From NCBI RefSeq assembly GCF_900112485.1, contig NZ_FOMG01000001.1:248001-312000 (forward strand): 64,000 nucleotides of DNA. Direction: 5' to 3'. Made by a program: the position numbers and the translations under genes. Shown here piece after piece: positions 1 to 9,324 of this stretch. The notes below the pieces were generated by a model that was not told the DNA's origin, made no database searches, and saw only the letters and a program-made list of their open reading frames with translations. Source of the DNA: Clostridium uliginosum (lineage in GTDB: Bacteria > Bacillota > Clostridia > Clostridiales > Clostridiaceae). The number at the start of each line of letters is the position of its first letter. Position 1 is the stretch's first letter.

Positions 1-144
1 AAAGAGATCCCTGAATATAGACATCTTTTCTCTATCAGAATTATTATATATTATTATGTTTAATTGGTTGAGTATTTAAGAAAAATAATACAAAATTATA
101 AGATATTATAGAAATGTTAGATATGTATATTAAAAAATAAAAAC

Positions 145-205
145 CGTATAATGTTCGTTAAGAAATAACAGTAGGACGTATTACATTTCTTAACTACATT
201 ATACG
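145..205. repeat. Long hairpin in gene-free DNA
   Basis: Arms CGTATAATGT (145-154) and GTTAAGAAAT (157-166) pair with ATTTCTTAAC (184-193) and ACATTATACG (196-205), an almost perfect 20-bp stem with an 18-nt loop. A second inverted repeat (TATGAACTT 278-286 with AAGTTCATA 296-304) and repeated TAATATTCT words lie between 210 and 305. No coding sequence is visible in 1-660. The block may be a terminator array for a gene to the left, or a degraded mobile hairpin. Confidence 0.55.
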
Positions 206-423
206 AGAATATATATGGTAATATTCTGAAGAATAAATATGGTTTAGAATAAATATTCTAATATTCTGTAGCATATTTATGAACTTAAAGTTATGAAGTT
301 CATAACATATATAGTATTTTTACTTACTTTCCGAAATAATCTCTCTATAATACTCTTCTTAAATAATAAATGGGCTATTTCATAATACAAATCATTTAAT
401 AATATGATGTATATTCAAAAAAA

Positions 424-610
424 GAAATAGAAATAACATTTGTGTAAGAAACATTGAAAAATAAGCTTAGAGTTTCTTCATTTGAAGTTGTTCCATAAAT
501 GATTGTCCTAATGCATATTAGGAGCAATCTTTTATGGGTACAACTTTAAATGTTAGAAACTATTAGCGAAATTTTTCTAGTCTTCTTTAATAAATGTTAT
601 TTCTATTTCT
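424..610. repeat. MITE-like long inverted repeat
   Basis: The outer arms are near-perfect complements: GAAATAGAAATAACATTT at 424-441 against AAATGTTATTTCTATTTC at 593-610. Nested inner arms (AGTTTCTTCATTTGAAGTTG against CAACTTTAAATGTTAGAAACT) close on a core hairpin at 501-529 with GCAT at its tip. The whole 187 bp could fold as one long hairpin. There is no ORF inside. It lies 50 bp past the xpt stop. It is unlike repeat families A and B elsewhere in the window. Confidence 0.6.
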
Positions 611-660
611 TTGTTATTACTTCACTTGGTAATTCTTAGACAGCCACTTTATATTTCGTA

Positions 661-1233
661 TTATTTTACGAATTCTATACTTCCTTTTCCAAGTTTAGCT
701 ATTCTTGCTAATGAATATACATCATATCCTTTATCTTTTAACATCTTAGGACCAGGTTGGAATGATTTTTCTATTACAATCCCTATTCCAGCAACCTTTG
801 CTCCAGCTTCCTCGACTAAACGTGCTGCTCCTAGCGCTGCTTCTCCATTTGCTAAAAAATCGTCTATTATTAATATATTATCTTCTTTACTTATGTATTT
901 TTTAGATAATGTTAATTCATAATTCATATCTTTTGTATATGAATGTACAGTTGTTTGATAAACATCTCCACTTAAAATCTTTGAACCTTGCTTTTTTAAT
1001 GTAACCATAGGTAATTTCATTTGCATTGCTGTCATAACAGTTGGTGCAATACCTGAACTTTCAATTGTAAATATCTTTGTAACCTTGTGGTTTTCAAAGT
1101 AATTTTTAAAATATGTTCCCATTTCATACATTAAATCTGCATCAACTTGATGATTTAAAAATGAATCAACTTTTAATACATTTTCTGATAACGCCTGTCC
1201 TTCTTCTAATATACGTTTATGTAAATTTTCCAT
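661..1233 (-). CDS. xpt: Xanthine phosphoribosyltransferase
   Basis: This 190-aa protein has the usual Xpt length. It transfers phosphoribose from PRPP to xanthine, giving XMP for purine salvage in the cytosol. The PRPP-binding loop is clear near residues 120-135 ([13 protein letters not shown]), with the N-terminal [12 protein letters not shown] typical of clostridial and bacillar Xpt. The ATG is preceded by AGGTGA inside the end of pbuX; the genes are 4 nt apart and surely co-transcribed. The order riboswitch, pbuX, xpt makes guanine-dependent control likely. This is a firm family assignment. Confidence 0.95.
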   Translation of the reverse strand: MENLHKRILEEGQALSENVLKVDSFLNHQVDADLMYEMGTYFKNYFENHKVTKIFTIESSGIAPTVMTAMQMKLPMVTLKKQGSKILSGDVYQTTVHSYTKDMNYELTLSKKYISKEDNILIIDDFLANGEAALGAARLVEEAGAKVAGIGIVIEKSFQPGPKMLKDKGYDVYSLARIAKLGKGSIEFVK

Positions 1234-1237
1234 AATA

Positions 1238-2599
1238 TTAGTTCACCTCATTAACTTTCTCTTCTTTTAAAACTATATTTAAAATTAATGCTACAATAGT
1301 ACCTGTTGAAATACCTGATGAGAAAATCATCTTCATTCCTTCAGGGAATTGACTTATAAATTCAGGACGGAATGTAATTCCAACTCCAAGTCCTATTGAT
1401 GTTGCTATTATTAATAAATTACGATTATTTAATTTAACACGACTTAGTGTTTTAATTCCTGATGCTGCAACTGTTCCAAACATAACTATTCCAACGCCAC
1501 CTAAAACTGGTTGTGGCATTATGTTTATTAGTGCTGCAAACTTAGGTAAAAACCCTAAAATAATTAATATGATACCCGCCATCATAGCAACATATTTGCT
1601 TGCTACTTTAGTTAAAGGAATTAATCCTACATTTTGACTAAAAGATGTATTTGGAAAAGTTCCAAGTATACCACCTAGCATACTTCCAATACCATCTGCC
1701 AATATTCCAGAACCAATTCTCTTATCATCCATTTCAATTTGTGATACCTCTCCAATAGCTTTTAAACATCCAATGCTTCCTATAGTTGTAACAACATAAG
1801 CTGGTGCAAAAGGAATTATTAATTTCCAATCAAAATTTACTCCATGTGCAAATATTTTAGGAATTGATAAAAAGCTTGCTTCTCTAACTGAAGTAAAATC
1901 AACCATTCCAAGAGGGATACATATAATATATCCAACAACCATTCCGATTAAAATTGAAGCACTACTTACTAGCCCTTTTCCATATCGATTTAAAAGTAGA
2001 GTAATAATCATTACAATCATAGCTATTGAAATATTAGTTAAATTTCCATATTGTGTTGATCCAACACCACCAGCTGCCCAGTCCATTGATACAGGGAGTA
2101 GTGTTAATCCTATTAAGCATACAACTGTTCCTGTAACTAATGGTGGAAAGAACTTTATCAAAGGTCTTATAATAAAGCTTAAAATTATCTCTACAAATGA
2201 TCCTAGTATTGTAGCTCCTATAATTCCTGGAAGTCCATAAACTCCTCCAATAGCAATTGATGGTGCTACAAATGTAAAGTCAGTTCCCATTATACACGCT
2301 ACTCTTGATCCAATAGGTCCAATTCCCCTTGATTGAATAAAAGTTGCCACACCAGCTGATAATATTGTTGCACTCATTAATGCAGTTGATGTAACTACAT
2401 CAAATCCTAAAGCACTTGAAATAACTAATGGCACAACTATAATTCCACCAAATGCAGCAAATATGTGTTGCAATCCTAATAATATTTGTGTCAATAAATT
2501 TGGTTTGTCATTAATTCCATAAAGTAATTGCATATCTTCTTGTTCATTCAGATGCATTTCATTTTCTAAGTTCTCATTTGTTTCTTTTTTTAATTGCAT
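1238..2599 (-). CDS. pbuX: Xanthine/uracil-family purine permease
   Basis: NCS2-family polytopic membrane protein that probably imports xanthine with protons to feed Xpt. Visible marks are the N-terminal [17 protein letters not shown] segment, around a dozen hydrophobic helices and [17 protein letters not shown], a conserved NCS2 motif. The reading frame continues upstream to a GTG at 2686, but that codon lies in the riboswitch terminator, so I place the start at the ATG at 2599 (MQLKKET), preceded by AGGGAGAG. That gives 453 aa, normal for PbuX. It is the first gene after the guanine riboswitch. The substrate call rests on the xpt pairing. Confidence 0.9.
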   Translation of the reverse strand: MQLKKETNENLENEMHLNEQEDMQLLYGINDKPNLLTQILLGLQHIFAAFGGIIVVPLVISSALGFDVVTSTALMSATILSAGVATFIQSRGIGPIGSRVACIMGTDFTFVAPSIAIGGVYGLPGIIGATILGSFVEIILSFIIRPLIKFFPPLVTGTVVCLIGLTLLPVSMDWAAGGVGSTQYGNLTNISIAMIVMIITLLLNRYGKGLVSSASILIGMVVGYIICIPLGMVDFTSVREASFLSIPKIFAHGVNFDWKLIIPFAPAYVVTTIGSIGCLKAIGEVSQIEMDDKRIGSGILADGIGSMLGGILGTFPNTSFSQNVGLIPLTKVASKYVAMMAGIILIILGFLPKFAALINIMPQPVLGGVGIVMFGTVAASGIKTLSRVKLNNRNLLIIATSIGLGVGITFRPEFISQFPEGMKMIFSSGISTGTIVALILNIVLKEEKVNEVN

Positions 2600-2681
2600 A
2601 TCTTTTATTTCTCTCCCTATGCTAAAAAATATAATCATACATTGTACATCGTAAATCATAATACATAAGGCACATAAAAAA

Positions 2682-2708
2682 AACACCTCAATTTAAAATT
2701 GAGGTGTT
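2682..2708 (-). terminator. Riboswitch-controlled terminator upstream of pbuX
   Basis: Perfect stem AACACCTCAATTT/AAATTGAGGTGTT; on the minus strand it is followed by an eight-T run. It sits between the purine aptamer and pbuX, the expected expression platform of an OFF switch. Confidence 0.85.
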
Positions 2709-2751
2709 GCATTTTTTAGATAAAGTAATAATACCTAAAATTAAAACAATA

Positions 2752-2821
2752 CCTCGTAGTCTGCTAATTTATGGATAGCAGGTAGAAACTTTCCAACCAT
2801 TATTATCGGAAATATACGAGT
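2752..2821 (-). promoter_or_regulatory. Purine riboswitch, guanine/xanthine-type
   Basis: The minus strand shows the class consensus: P1 CTCGTA/TACGAG (2815-2820 and 2753-2758), the TTTCTACCTGC loop/junction motif and GCAGACTACGAG. The specificity position, the pyrimidine in GACTACG, is C, which predicts guanine/hypoxanthine rather than adenine binding. A terminator follows at 2682-2708, so ligand binding should switch off pbuX-xpt. Confidence 0.92.
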
Positions 2822-2879
2822 CTTTTGTATGAACTGTTGGTTTATTATATCATATAGGCATTGTTTATACAAACACATT

Positions 2880-2952
2880 GGGCATAAGAAAGAAAAATAA
2901 CAAGTTAATATGTAATGCATATTTAACTCGTTATTTTCTTTCTTATGTCTTA
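2880..2952. repeat. Family B MITE-like repeat (B1)
   Basis: Terminal inverted repeats (GGCATAAGAAAGAAAAATAAC against GTTATTTTCTTTCTTATGTC) enclose a small palindrome around TGCATAT. The last bases supply the TAA stop of the adjacent transaldolase gene. The T-rich arm could act as its terminator. Confidence 0.7.
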
Positions 2953-3621
2953 ATTATTAGTTTTTGAACCTTTTCCAAAAGCATTTTCCCAATCTTTTAT
3001 AAATTGATCAACACTCCAGTCAGTTAATGGATGATTCATCATAGCTCTTGCAATATCTGGTGGAACTGTAACACTATGTACTCCACATCTCATTAATTCA
3101 AGAACTTGTTGTGCATTTTTGAAGCTTGCTGCTAAAACTTCACAGTCAAATCCATATTGATCTATTATTTGTACCAAATCATTAACTGTACCTACTCCAT
3201 CTGCTGAAATATTATCTAATCTATTTACATAAGGAGCAACAAATTTTGCACCAGCTTTAGCTGCTAAAAACCCTTGATGTGCTGTAAAAATAGCTGTTGC
3301 TGTAATATTAATTCCTCTTTTACTAAGTTCTTTTATAGCTTTCAATCCTTCACTTGTAACTGGAATTTTTACATACATATTCTTTCTTAAAGCACTTATA
3401 AACTGTGCTTCTTCTATAATATCTTCACATTTTGTACTTAATACTTGAGCATGGATTGGAATATCTTCTCCTACTATTTCTCCTATTTCAGCTATTAAGT
3501 CAGTGAATTTTTTCTTTTCTTTAGATACTATAGTTGGATTAGTTGTAACCCCATCTATTGGTAAGATATCACTTAATAATTTTATTTCCTCAACATTTCC
3601 TGTGTCTAATATTAATTTCAT
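2950..3621 (-). CDS. FSA/TalC-type transaldolase
   Basis: A 223-aa TIM-barrel aldolase of the short fructose-6-phosphate aldolase/transaldolase class (FsaA, FsaB/TalC, bacillar Tal). Seen: LDTGNVEEI at the start, DGVTTNPTIVSKE, the Schiff-base lysine in YVKIPVT (about residue 85), TATAIFTAHQG and VAPYVNRLDN. It uses dihydroxyacetone or hydroxyacetone units with glyceraldehyde-3-phosphate; whether it is an aldolase or a transaldolase cannot be told from sequence. It lies downstream of the glycyl radical enzyme and activase, separated by a family A repeat, as FSA-type genes do near PflD-like enzymes in enterobacteria. The stop codon overlaps repeat B1. Confidence 0.88.
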   Translation of the reverse strand: MKLILDTGNVEEIKLLSDILPIDGVTTNPTIVSKEKKKFTDLIAEIGEIVGEDIPIHAQVLSTKCEDIIEEAQFISALRKNMYVKIPVTSEGLKAIKELSKRGINITATAIFTAHQGFLAAKAGAKFVAPYVNRLDNISADGVGTVNDLVQIIDQYGFDCEVLAASFKNAQQVLELMRCGVHSVTVPPDIARAMMNHPLTDWSVDQFIKDWENAFGKGSKTNN

Positions 3622-3657
3622 AATAATACTCCTCCTAAAATTACTTTTTATATTTCA

Positions 3658-3946
3658 CTATGCTTTAGAATAGTGTTGATGTTGTTATATTTTTGTAAAG
3701 TGGACATTGAAATTTGACTTTTAGAATTCTTAAGTAAGAGTCCAAATTTTACATTTGGTATCTCGAACTTACTCAGCGAACCAATGTGAGTCGAGTTTCC
3801 TTTAGTGTTGTCACCTTTCTTGCTTGTCCGAAGCTTGCCTTTGGAGCAAGCTAAAAGGGGACTATACTCATTTAGATATTCTTAAGTTCAATTTCTTAGC
3901 CCGCTTTACAATATATAACAACATCAACACGGTTTTAAAACAAAGC
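3658..3946. repeat. Family A MITE-like repeat (A1)
   Basis: Imperfect terminal inverted repeats: CTATGCTTTAGAATAGTGTT on the left and the complement of AACACGGTTTTAAAACAAAGC on the right, followed inward by GTTGATGTTGTTATAT and its complement. The interior carries a second inverted pair (TTAGAATTCTTAAG and ATTCTTAAG) and the CTTACTCAGCGA module also found in A7 and B4. It separates the transaldolase from the activase gene. Confidence 0.75.
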
Positions 3947-3965
3947 CTTATATTTTAATAAATTA

Positions 3966-4811
3966 TTATCCTCCTATTATTACTTCTACGCCATAAGTTT
4001 CTATTATAGCTTTTATTTCTTTCACTCTTTCATCTTCTAAAACTTCTAAATCAAGTAACTTATAATCTCGCTTAAGTCCTTTATATTTTGAACTTCCATA
4101 TTGATGAAATGGTAATATATGAACCTTTGTTATTTCAAATTGTATAACAAATTGTATAATTTTTTTTATGTTTTCTTCATTATCAGTGTACCCTGGAATT
4201 AAAGGTATTCTTGGAATTACATTCACATTTTGTTTTGTTATTTCTATGAAGTTATTTTTCATAACTTTTATGTCTTGATTAATTTCTTTCTTCGCTATTT
4301 CTGAGTTCATGATTTTAAAATCCCAAAGTACTGTATCTAAATATTTTGCAATTTCCTTAATCTTATCAATATCACCCATACCAGTTGTCTCAATTGCAGT
4401 ATTAATCCCAATCATCTTTAATTTCTTTAAAAGTTCAATGCAAAAATCAACTTGGCAAAGTGGCTCTCCACCTGATAGAGTAACTCCGCCTTTAGTGCTA
4501 TCATAAAAAATCATATCTCTTTTAACTAAATCGATTACTTCTTTAATTGAGTATTCTTTTCCAACATACTCAATAGCACCAGTTGGACACTCTAAAGGAG
4601 AATTAATGCATTTGTACGGATCTTCACTACTACATTTTATACATAATCCTTCTCTTACAATTACCTCTCTTTTAAAACTTTGTGATTCAGGATTTGAACA
4701 CCATGGGCATATAAGAGGGCATCCTTTGAAGAATACTACTGTTCTAATACCTCCACCATCATGCAAACTATATCTTTGAATATTAAATATCAAGGCATTT
4801 TCCATATACAC
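3966..4811 (-). CDS. Glycyl radical enzyme activase (radical SAM)
   Basis: A 281-aa PflA/PflC-family activating enzyme that uses SAM and a [4Fe-4S] cluster to place the glycyl radical on the adjacent enzyme. Seen: the radical-SAM motif GCPLICPWCSNPES (CxxxCxxC) near residues 30-40, a Cys-rich insert (GLCIKC, then Cys residues up to ECPTGAI) typical of activases with auxiliary clusters, GGVTLSGGEPL and PLIPGYTDNE. The GTG at 4811 has AGGA six bases upstream and starts 8 nt after the enzyme's stop; the ATG at 4805 is an alternative. It forms an obligatory pair with the gene at 4820-7111. Confidence 0.92.
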   Translation of the reverse strand: MYMENALIFNIQRYSLHDGGGIRTVVFFKGCPLICPWCSNPESQSFKREVIVREGLCIKCSSEDPYKCINSPLECPTGAIEYVGKEYSIKEVIDLVKRDMIFYDSTKGGVTLSGGEPLCQVDFCIELLKKLKMIGINTAIETTGMGDIDKIKEIAKYLDTVLWDFKIMNSEIAKKEINQDIKVMKNNFIEITKQNVNVIPRIPLIPGYTDNEENIKKIIQFVIQFEITKVHILPFHQYGSSKYKGLKRDYKLLDLEVLEDERVKEIKAIIETYGVEVIIGG

Positions 4812-4819
4812 ATCACATC

Positions 4820-7111
4820 CTATAATACATGTTCTGCTCTATTTATAATATCTTCTTGGATTTTCTTATCAAGCTCTACAAACATAGCACTATATCCAGC
4901 AACTCTCACAATTAAATCTTGATACTTTTCAGGATTTTTTTGTGCATCTCTTAATGTTTTTACTGATACAACATTAAATTGTATATGCTGTATCTTTAGT
5001 CTACTAAAAGCTTGTATATATCCAACAAGTTTTAATACTCCATCATTTCCTTTAAGCGTACTCGGTGAAAATTTAACATTTAATAAACTACCATTAGATG
5101 TTAAGTAATTATCAAGCTTGCTTACACTTTTAAGACTTGCTGTTGGTCCATTTTTGTCTCTTCCAACCATAGGTGATAATCCACCATCAGAAAGTTGTTC
5201 TCCAGACATTCTTCCATCTGGTGTAGCTTTAACACCTTCTCCAAGTGGAATGTGTGCTGATACTGTATAAGAGCCAGGTTGGAAAATTCCTTCTCTTATA
5301 TTTTTATATTTTGTAACTTCTTCAGCATAATATGATAAAAATTCACTTCCTATCTCATCAACTTCATCTACATCATTTCCATATTTATCATACTTTGAAA
5401 TAATACTTTGGCGTAAAGCTTCATTATCTTTCCAATCATTTTTTAATATCTCACATAATTCTTTTAATGTCATATCATTATTTTCAAAAACCATCTTTTT
5501 GATTACATATAAAGAATCACTTAAATTAGGACATCCAATTCCTTGTACTCCTGAAAAATTATATTTAGCTCCACCATAAGTTACATCCATTCCTTTTTCT
5601 ACACATCCAGTAATAAAATTAGATAAAAATGGTGTAGGTGCACACTCTCTATGTGCCATATCTATTATGTTAGACCCCTCAATCATATACCTTATATATT
5701 TAGATATATTAAGTTTTATGCTTTCTACTAAATCATCATAGTTATATATATTATCTTTTTCATTAGTTAAAGTAACTTCCATTACTTTAAGAAGGTTAAA
5801 TAAAGCAATATCATGAAGTCCATATGTCTTGCCTGGAATTGATAATTCAACACATCCTACAACAGCATAATCTCTAGCATCTTTTAATGAAACACCTCTA
5901 TTTACATATGATAAAATATTTACTTCATCATTAAACACTTGTGGCATTCCAAAACCCATTCTTATAATTTCTGCTGCTTTTATTAAAAACTCTCTTGGAG
6001 ATTTCTCGCTAACCCTTATACTCATGTTTGGTTGTGGCAATTTTATTTCACCTAATATATCTAACATTAAATACGAAAGTTCATTTGTAACATCCTTGCC
6101 ATTCTCATCTACTCCACCTAATACAATTGTGTATCCAATAGGAAAACCAGCAAAGTATTTTGCGCTTTCTGTGCTTCTTAACGCTACGATTGTATTAAAT
6201 TTTATATATAATGCTCTTAAAATTTCTTTTAAAAATTCATCATCTTCTCCATCTTCTAAAGATTTTTTATAGTATTTATACATATATTGATCAAATCTTC
6301 CTGGTGAAATTGAACTTGCATTTGATTCATGTTGAAATACTAAACTAATATACCAAAATAATTGAATTGCTTCATAAAAGTTATCTGGCTTTTGATTTGA
6401 AACCTTATTTGCAATTCTAGCAATTTCTTTTAGTTCTTTTGTTCTTTCTAAATCCTTTTCATCTTCTATCATTTTTTCAGCAATCTGAGCATGCCTTTTT
6501 ATATAACTCTTAGTTGCCTCTAACGTGATTAAAGACGCCTTAAAAAAATCATTGTCTGGGTTGTTTTCTAACTTATTTTTAATAGAATTAATAAGAAAAC
6601 TTAATCCATTACTAAGGACGCCTTCATAATTTGGTATAATATGTCCTTGTCCTTTATCTGTCTGATTAAGTGCTACTATTTTCGTTTTAGTAGAATTTTT
6701 AATGTACTGTGGTATATTATCCTCACAATAATCTTTTAATGACTTACCCTTCCAATAAGGAAGTAATTCATTTTTTAAATACTCTTTATCTTCTTTTAAT
6801 ATTTTAAATTTATCTTGAGGTCTTGATTCAAACGTTTCCAATTCCTCTTCAATCCAATATGGAGACATTTCAGGAGAAGCTACCCCTGCTCTAGGTTTTT
6901 TTGTCCTATCTCCAACTATCAATTCTCCACACTTAATTTGTATTTCTACATTTTTTAATATATATTCTAACGCTTTTGCTCTTCTTATAATACTAGGTTG
7001 TCCTTCTGTACTTTTAAAACTTTCAGTATATAACTTAGCTCTTTCCAAAGATATTTGTCTTTTTTCTTTAAATAATTCATCTTTTAGATTTTGAATTCTA
7101 TTACTTAGCAA
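4820..7111 (-). CDS. Glycyl radical dehydratase/lyase of the PflD-like group
   Basis: A 763-aa glycyl radical enzyme. The thiyl cysteine lies in VVGCVELSIPGKTYG (Cys420, with Glu422), the Cys-x-Glu pattern of dehydratase/lyase-type members; pyruvate formate-lyase has two adjacent cysteines instead. The glycyl radical loop is RVAGYSAMF (Gly739). The start is TTG at 7111 with AGGAG six bases upstream. The neighbours are an RmlD-like reductase upstream, its activase 8 nt downstream and an FSA-type aldolase beyond. The substrate is not known. The aldolase suggests a deoxy- or anhydro-sugar phosphate, as I recall for the E. coli YbiW/FsaA case. Databases may mislabel it formate acetyltransferase; the active site argues against that. 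Confidence 0.88.
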   Translation of the reverse strand: MLSNRIQNLKDELFKEKRQISLERAKLYTESFKSTEGQPSIIRRAKALEYILKNVEIQIKCGELIVGDRTKKPRAGVASPEMSPYWIEEELETFESRPQDKFKILKEDKEYLKNELLPYWKGKSLKDYCEDNIPQYIKNSTKTKIVALNQTDKGQGHIIPNYEGVLSNGLSFLINSIKNKLENNPDNDFFKASLITLEATKSYIKRHAQIAEKMIEDEKDLERTKELKEIARIANKVSNQKPDNFYEAIQLFWYISLVFQHESNASSISPGRFDQYMYKYYKKSLEDGEDDEFLKEILRALYIKFNTIVALRSTESAKYFAGFPIGYTIVLGGVDENGKDVTNELSYLMLDILGEIKLPQPNMSIRVSEKSPREFLIKAAEIIRMGFGMPQVFNDEVNILSYVNRGVSLKDARDYAVVGCVELSIPGKTYGLHDIALFNLLKVMEVTLTNEKDNIYNYDDLVESIKLNISKYIRYMIEGSNIIDMAHRECAPTPFLSNFITGCVEKGMDVTYGGAKYNFSGVQGIGCPNLSDSLYVIKKMVFENNDMTLKELCEILKNDWKDNEALRQSIISKYDKYGNDVDEVDEIGSEFLSYYAEEVTKYKNIREGIFQPGSYTVSAHIPLGEGVKATPDGRMSGEQLSDGGLSPMVGRDKNGPTASLKSVSKLDNYLTSNGSLLNVKFSPSTLKGNDGVLKLVGYIQAFSRLKIQHIQFNVVSVKTLRDAQKNPEKYQDLIVRVAGYSAMFVELDKKIQEDIINRAEHVL

Positions 7112-7169
7112 ACTATACTCCTTCCCAACTTTAAATTAAAACATTAGTATTTTAAAATAACTCCTAAAG

Positions 7170-8039
7170 TTAAAGTTTCATTTTGTAATCTTTTATACAT
7201 TTACTTATTGCATCTTTACTACTACTAAAAACTAGTCCACATTCTTTAGCTTTATTAGTATTTAATCTTACATCTCTTTTGCAATTTTCATTATACTTTT
7301 CATTATCTTTTATCAATACTTCGTCTATTCTATTTTCTAATCCCATTTCGCATAATATATGTTTAACTATCTCATATCTACTTAAATCATTTTCGCTTCC
7401 AAGATTGTAAGTGCCATATGGAAGTGAGAATATTTTTATAACATTCTCTATCATTTCTGTATCATATGTCATCCCTCTAAATTCATATGAAGAAGCCTTT
7501 ATTTTTTCACCTTTTAAAAGTTTGGTTATACTTTCCCAAATAATATTTGTTGCCATATTACATTCTTTTTCTGGTAATCCAAACAACCATGTAAATCTTA
7601 TAATCCAAAGTTCATCTAATAAATCCTTTAGTAATCCTTCTGCCTCTAATTTATTTTGTCCATATACAGTATTAGGTACTGCTATATGTTCTTCGCTGTA
7701 AGGTCCAAGTTCTTTATTTCCATTAAAAATTTGTTCTGTGCTTATAAAGATCATTTTTGCATTTATTTTCTTACACGCTTGTCCTACATTTATAGCGCCT
7801 TCAACATTTATTTTATAAGCTATTTCAGGATTTTCATTACAAAAATCTGTTACAGCAATTGCAGCTGCATGTATTACATAATCTGGTTTAATTTCGTTGA
7901 GTTTATTCAAGACTTCTTCTTTATTACTAACATCTAGTTCTTGTCTAGACATTAATACAACTTCAAATTCATCTTTATATCTCTTAAAAAATCTTGTAGA
8001 AAAAAATCCTTTTCCACCAGTTAATAAAATTTTCTTCAC
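7170..8039 (-). CDS. RmlD-like NAD(P)-dependent sugar reductase (extended SDR)
   Basis: A 289-aa member of the dTDP-4-dehydrorhamnose reductase (RmlD) branch of extended SDRs. Seen: a Rossmann start KILLTGGKGFFSTRF, where the usual last glycine is replaced, DYVIHAAA near residue 55, the catalytic pair in VYGQNK (YxxxK, about residues 145-150) and IIRFTWLFG. The GTG start at 8039 has GGAG eight bases upstream. No other dTDP-rhamnose gene is near, so a role in the adjacent glycyl-radical pathway (reducing a keto sugar or aldehyde) is more likely than cell-wall rhamnose synthesis. That is inference from context. Confidence 0.75.
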   Translation of the reverse strand: MKKILLTGGKGFFSTRFFKRYKDEFEVVLMSRQELDVSNKEEVLNKLNEIKPDYVIHAAAIAVTDFCNENPEIAYKINVEGAINVGQACKKINAKMIFISTEQIFNGNKELGPYSEEHIAVPNTVYGQNKLEAEGLLKDLLDELWIIRFTWLFGLPEKECNMATNIIWESITKLLKGEKIKASSYEFRGMTYDTEMIENVIKIFSLPYGTYNLGSENDLSRYEIVKHILCEMGLENRIDEVLIKDNEKYNENCKRDVRLNTNKAKECGLVFSSSKDAISKCIKDYKMKL

Positions 8040-8067
8040 AATATCATCTCCATATTATAATAATTTA

Positions 8068-8289
8068 GGCTATGTTTTAGCAAAGTGTTGATATTGTTAT
8101 ATAATAGCGAACTGGCATTGAAATTTGCTTTGTAGAACTCTTAATGAATATTTGTCCTATTATTGCTTGTCACAATCTTTGATTGGGAACATGCATTAAT
8201 AGGACTAAGATTTATTTTAGAGTTCTTAAAGTGAATTCCACCGTCCAAGAGCTTTATATAACAATATCAACACGGTTTTAAAACAAAGC
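8068..8289. repeat. Family A MITE-like repeat (A2)
   Basis: GGCTATGTTTTAGCAAAGTG and TTGATATTGTTATAT pair with the right-hand ATATAACAATATCAACACGG and TTTTAAAACAAAGC. Internal segments such as GAACTGGCATTGAAATTTGC and TTGCTTGTCACAATC recur in A5 (inverted) and A7. It occupies the divergent region between the SDR and deoR genes. Confidence 0.78.
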
Positions 8290-8432
8290 GATAATTTAAA
8301 ATAAAATAACATATCATTTATTCTTGTTTTATATTTTTTATTCTTGTTTAATAGTATTTTATATTATTTTATATTTATTTGCAATGACTTTTGTGTATAA
8401 TTTATATATAATGTTTAAAAGAAAGTATTTTA

Positions 8433-8491
8433 GACATATGAAATAAAAGAACAAATCACAGATGTGATGGATATTTTCTTTCATGTGCCTA
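8433..8491. repeat. Family B MITE-like repeat (B2)
   Basis: Short copy: AGACATATGAAATAAAAGAAC on the left against TTTTCTTTCATGTGCCTAA on the right. It ends about 15 bp before the Shine-Dalgarno of the DeoR gene, so it is probably transcribed in the leader. Confidence 0.6.
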
Positions 8492-8519
8492 AATTTCATA
8501 TAGAAAGAGGTGTTTTTAT

Positions 8520-9281
8520 TTGTTTGCAGAAGAAAGACTAGATGAAATACTAAACTTACTTAATACAACTGGTAAAATTAAGGTTAAAGATTTAAGTTTA
8601 CAATTTAATGTTTCTGAGGATTGTATAAGAAAAGATTTAAAGTCGCTTGAAAATAAAGGTTTTCTAAAGAGAACTTATGGAGGGGCTGTCCAAGTTAGAG
8701 AGTCGTCTAATTTTCATGACATGCCTTTAAGACAAAAAACTGATATATCAACCAAGACTATTATCGCTCAAAAAGCTTTAGATATAATTGAAGATAGAGA
8801 AACTATTTTTTTAGATTTATCTACCATAAACATATTAATTGCTAAACTACTTAGAAAAAGCAATAAAAATATTATAGTTGTTACAAATATGCTAGAAATA
8901 ATGAATATATTATCTAATCAAAATAATATAACTTTAGTAGCTACTGGTGGAGTTTTAAATAAGGATTTGATTGGCTTTACTGGAGCATCAACAATAGAAT
9001 TTATTAAGAAATATAAATTTGATAAGGTATTTATAGGAAGTTGCGGTATTGATGTTTTTGACAGGAGTATCACAACCTTTGATATAGATGACGGGATAAC
9101 TAAAAGTGCAATAATTGAATCTAGCAAAAAATGTTTTCTTGTTATGGAAAATAAAAAATTCCACATTGATGGAAATTATAAATTTGCTAAAGTTGAGGAT
9201 GTAGATACTATAATAACTGATTCTAGTCCATCAAGAGAAATCCTTGATATATTAAATGATTATAATATTAATGTCATGTAG
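8520..9281 (+). CDS. DeoR-family transcriptional regulator
   Basis: A 253-aa repressor of the DeoR type. The N-terminal helix-turn-helix (residues 1-57, RLDEILNLLNTTGKIKVKDL, ending KRTYGGAV) is followed by a DeoRC sugar-phosphate sensor domain with IFLDLSTINI, VVTNMLEI and IGSCGID. The start is TTG at 8520 with AGAGGTG about 7 bases upstream. It is divergent from the SDR/GRE/activase/aldolase genes. Family knowledge and position suggest it senses a phosphorylated sugar from that pathway and represses it. No operator is obvious because two repeats fill the intergenic space. Confidence 0.9.
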   Translation: MFAEERLDEILNLLNTTGKIKVKDLSLQFNVSEDCIRKDLKSLENKGFLKRTYGGAVQVRESSNFHDMPLRQKTDISTKTIIAQKALDIIEDRETIFLDLSTINILIAKLLRKSNKNIIVVTNMLEIMNILSNQNNITLVATGGVLNKDLIGFTGASTIEFIKKYKFDKVFIGSCGIDVFDRSITTFDIDDGITKSAIIESSKKCFLVMENKKFHIDGNYKFAKVEDVDTIITDSSPSREILDILNDYNINVM

Positions 9282-9324
9282 GGCTGTAAAAAAAATGAAC
9301 TAGCATACTGATTTTTTATTTTTT

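Noticed and set aside
2600-2686. Longer pbuX start at GTG 2686
   Set aside because: The codon is inside the riboswitch terminator stem; the ATG at 2599 has a proper ribosome binding site.
4820-7111. Pyruvate formate-lyase
   Set aside because: The active site has a single cysteine in GCVE rather than two adjacent cysteines, so formate acetyltransferase activity is unlikely.
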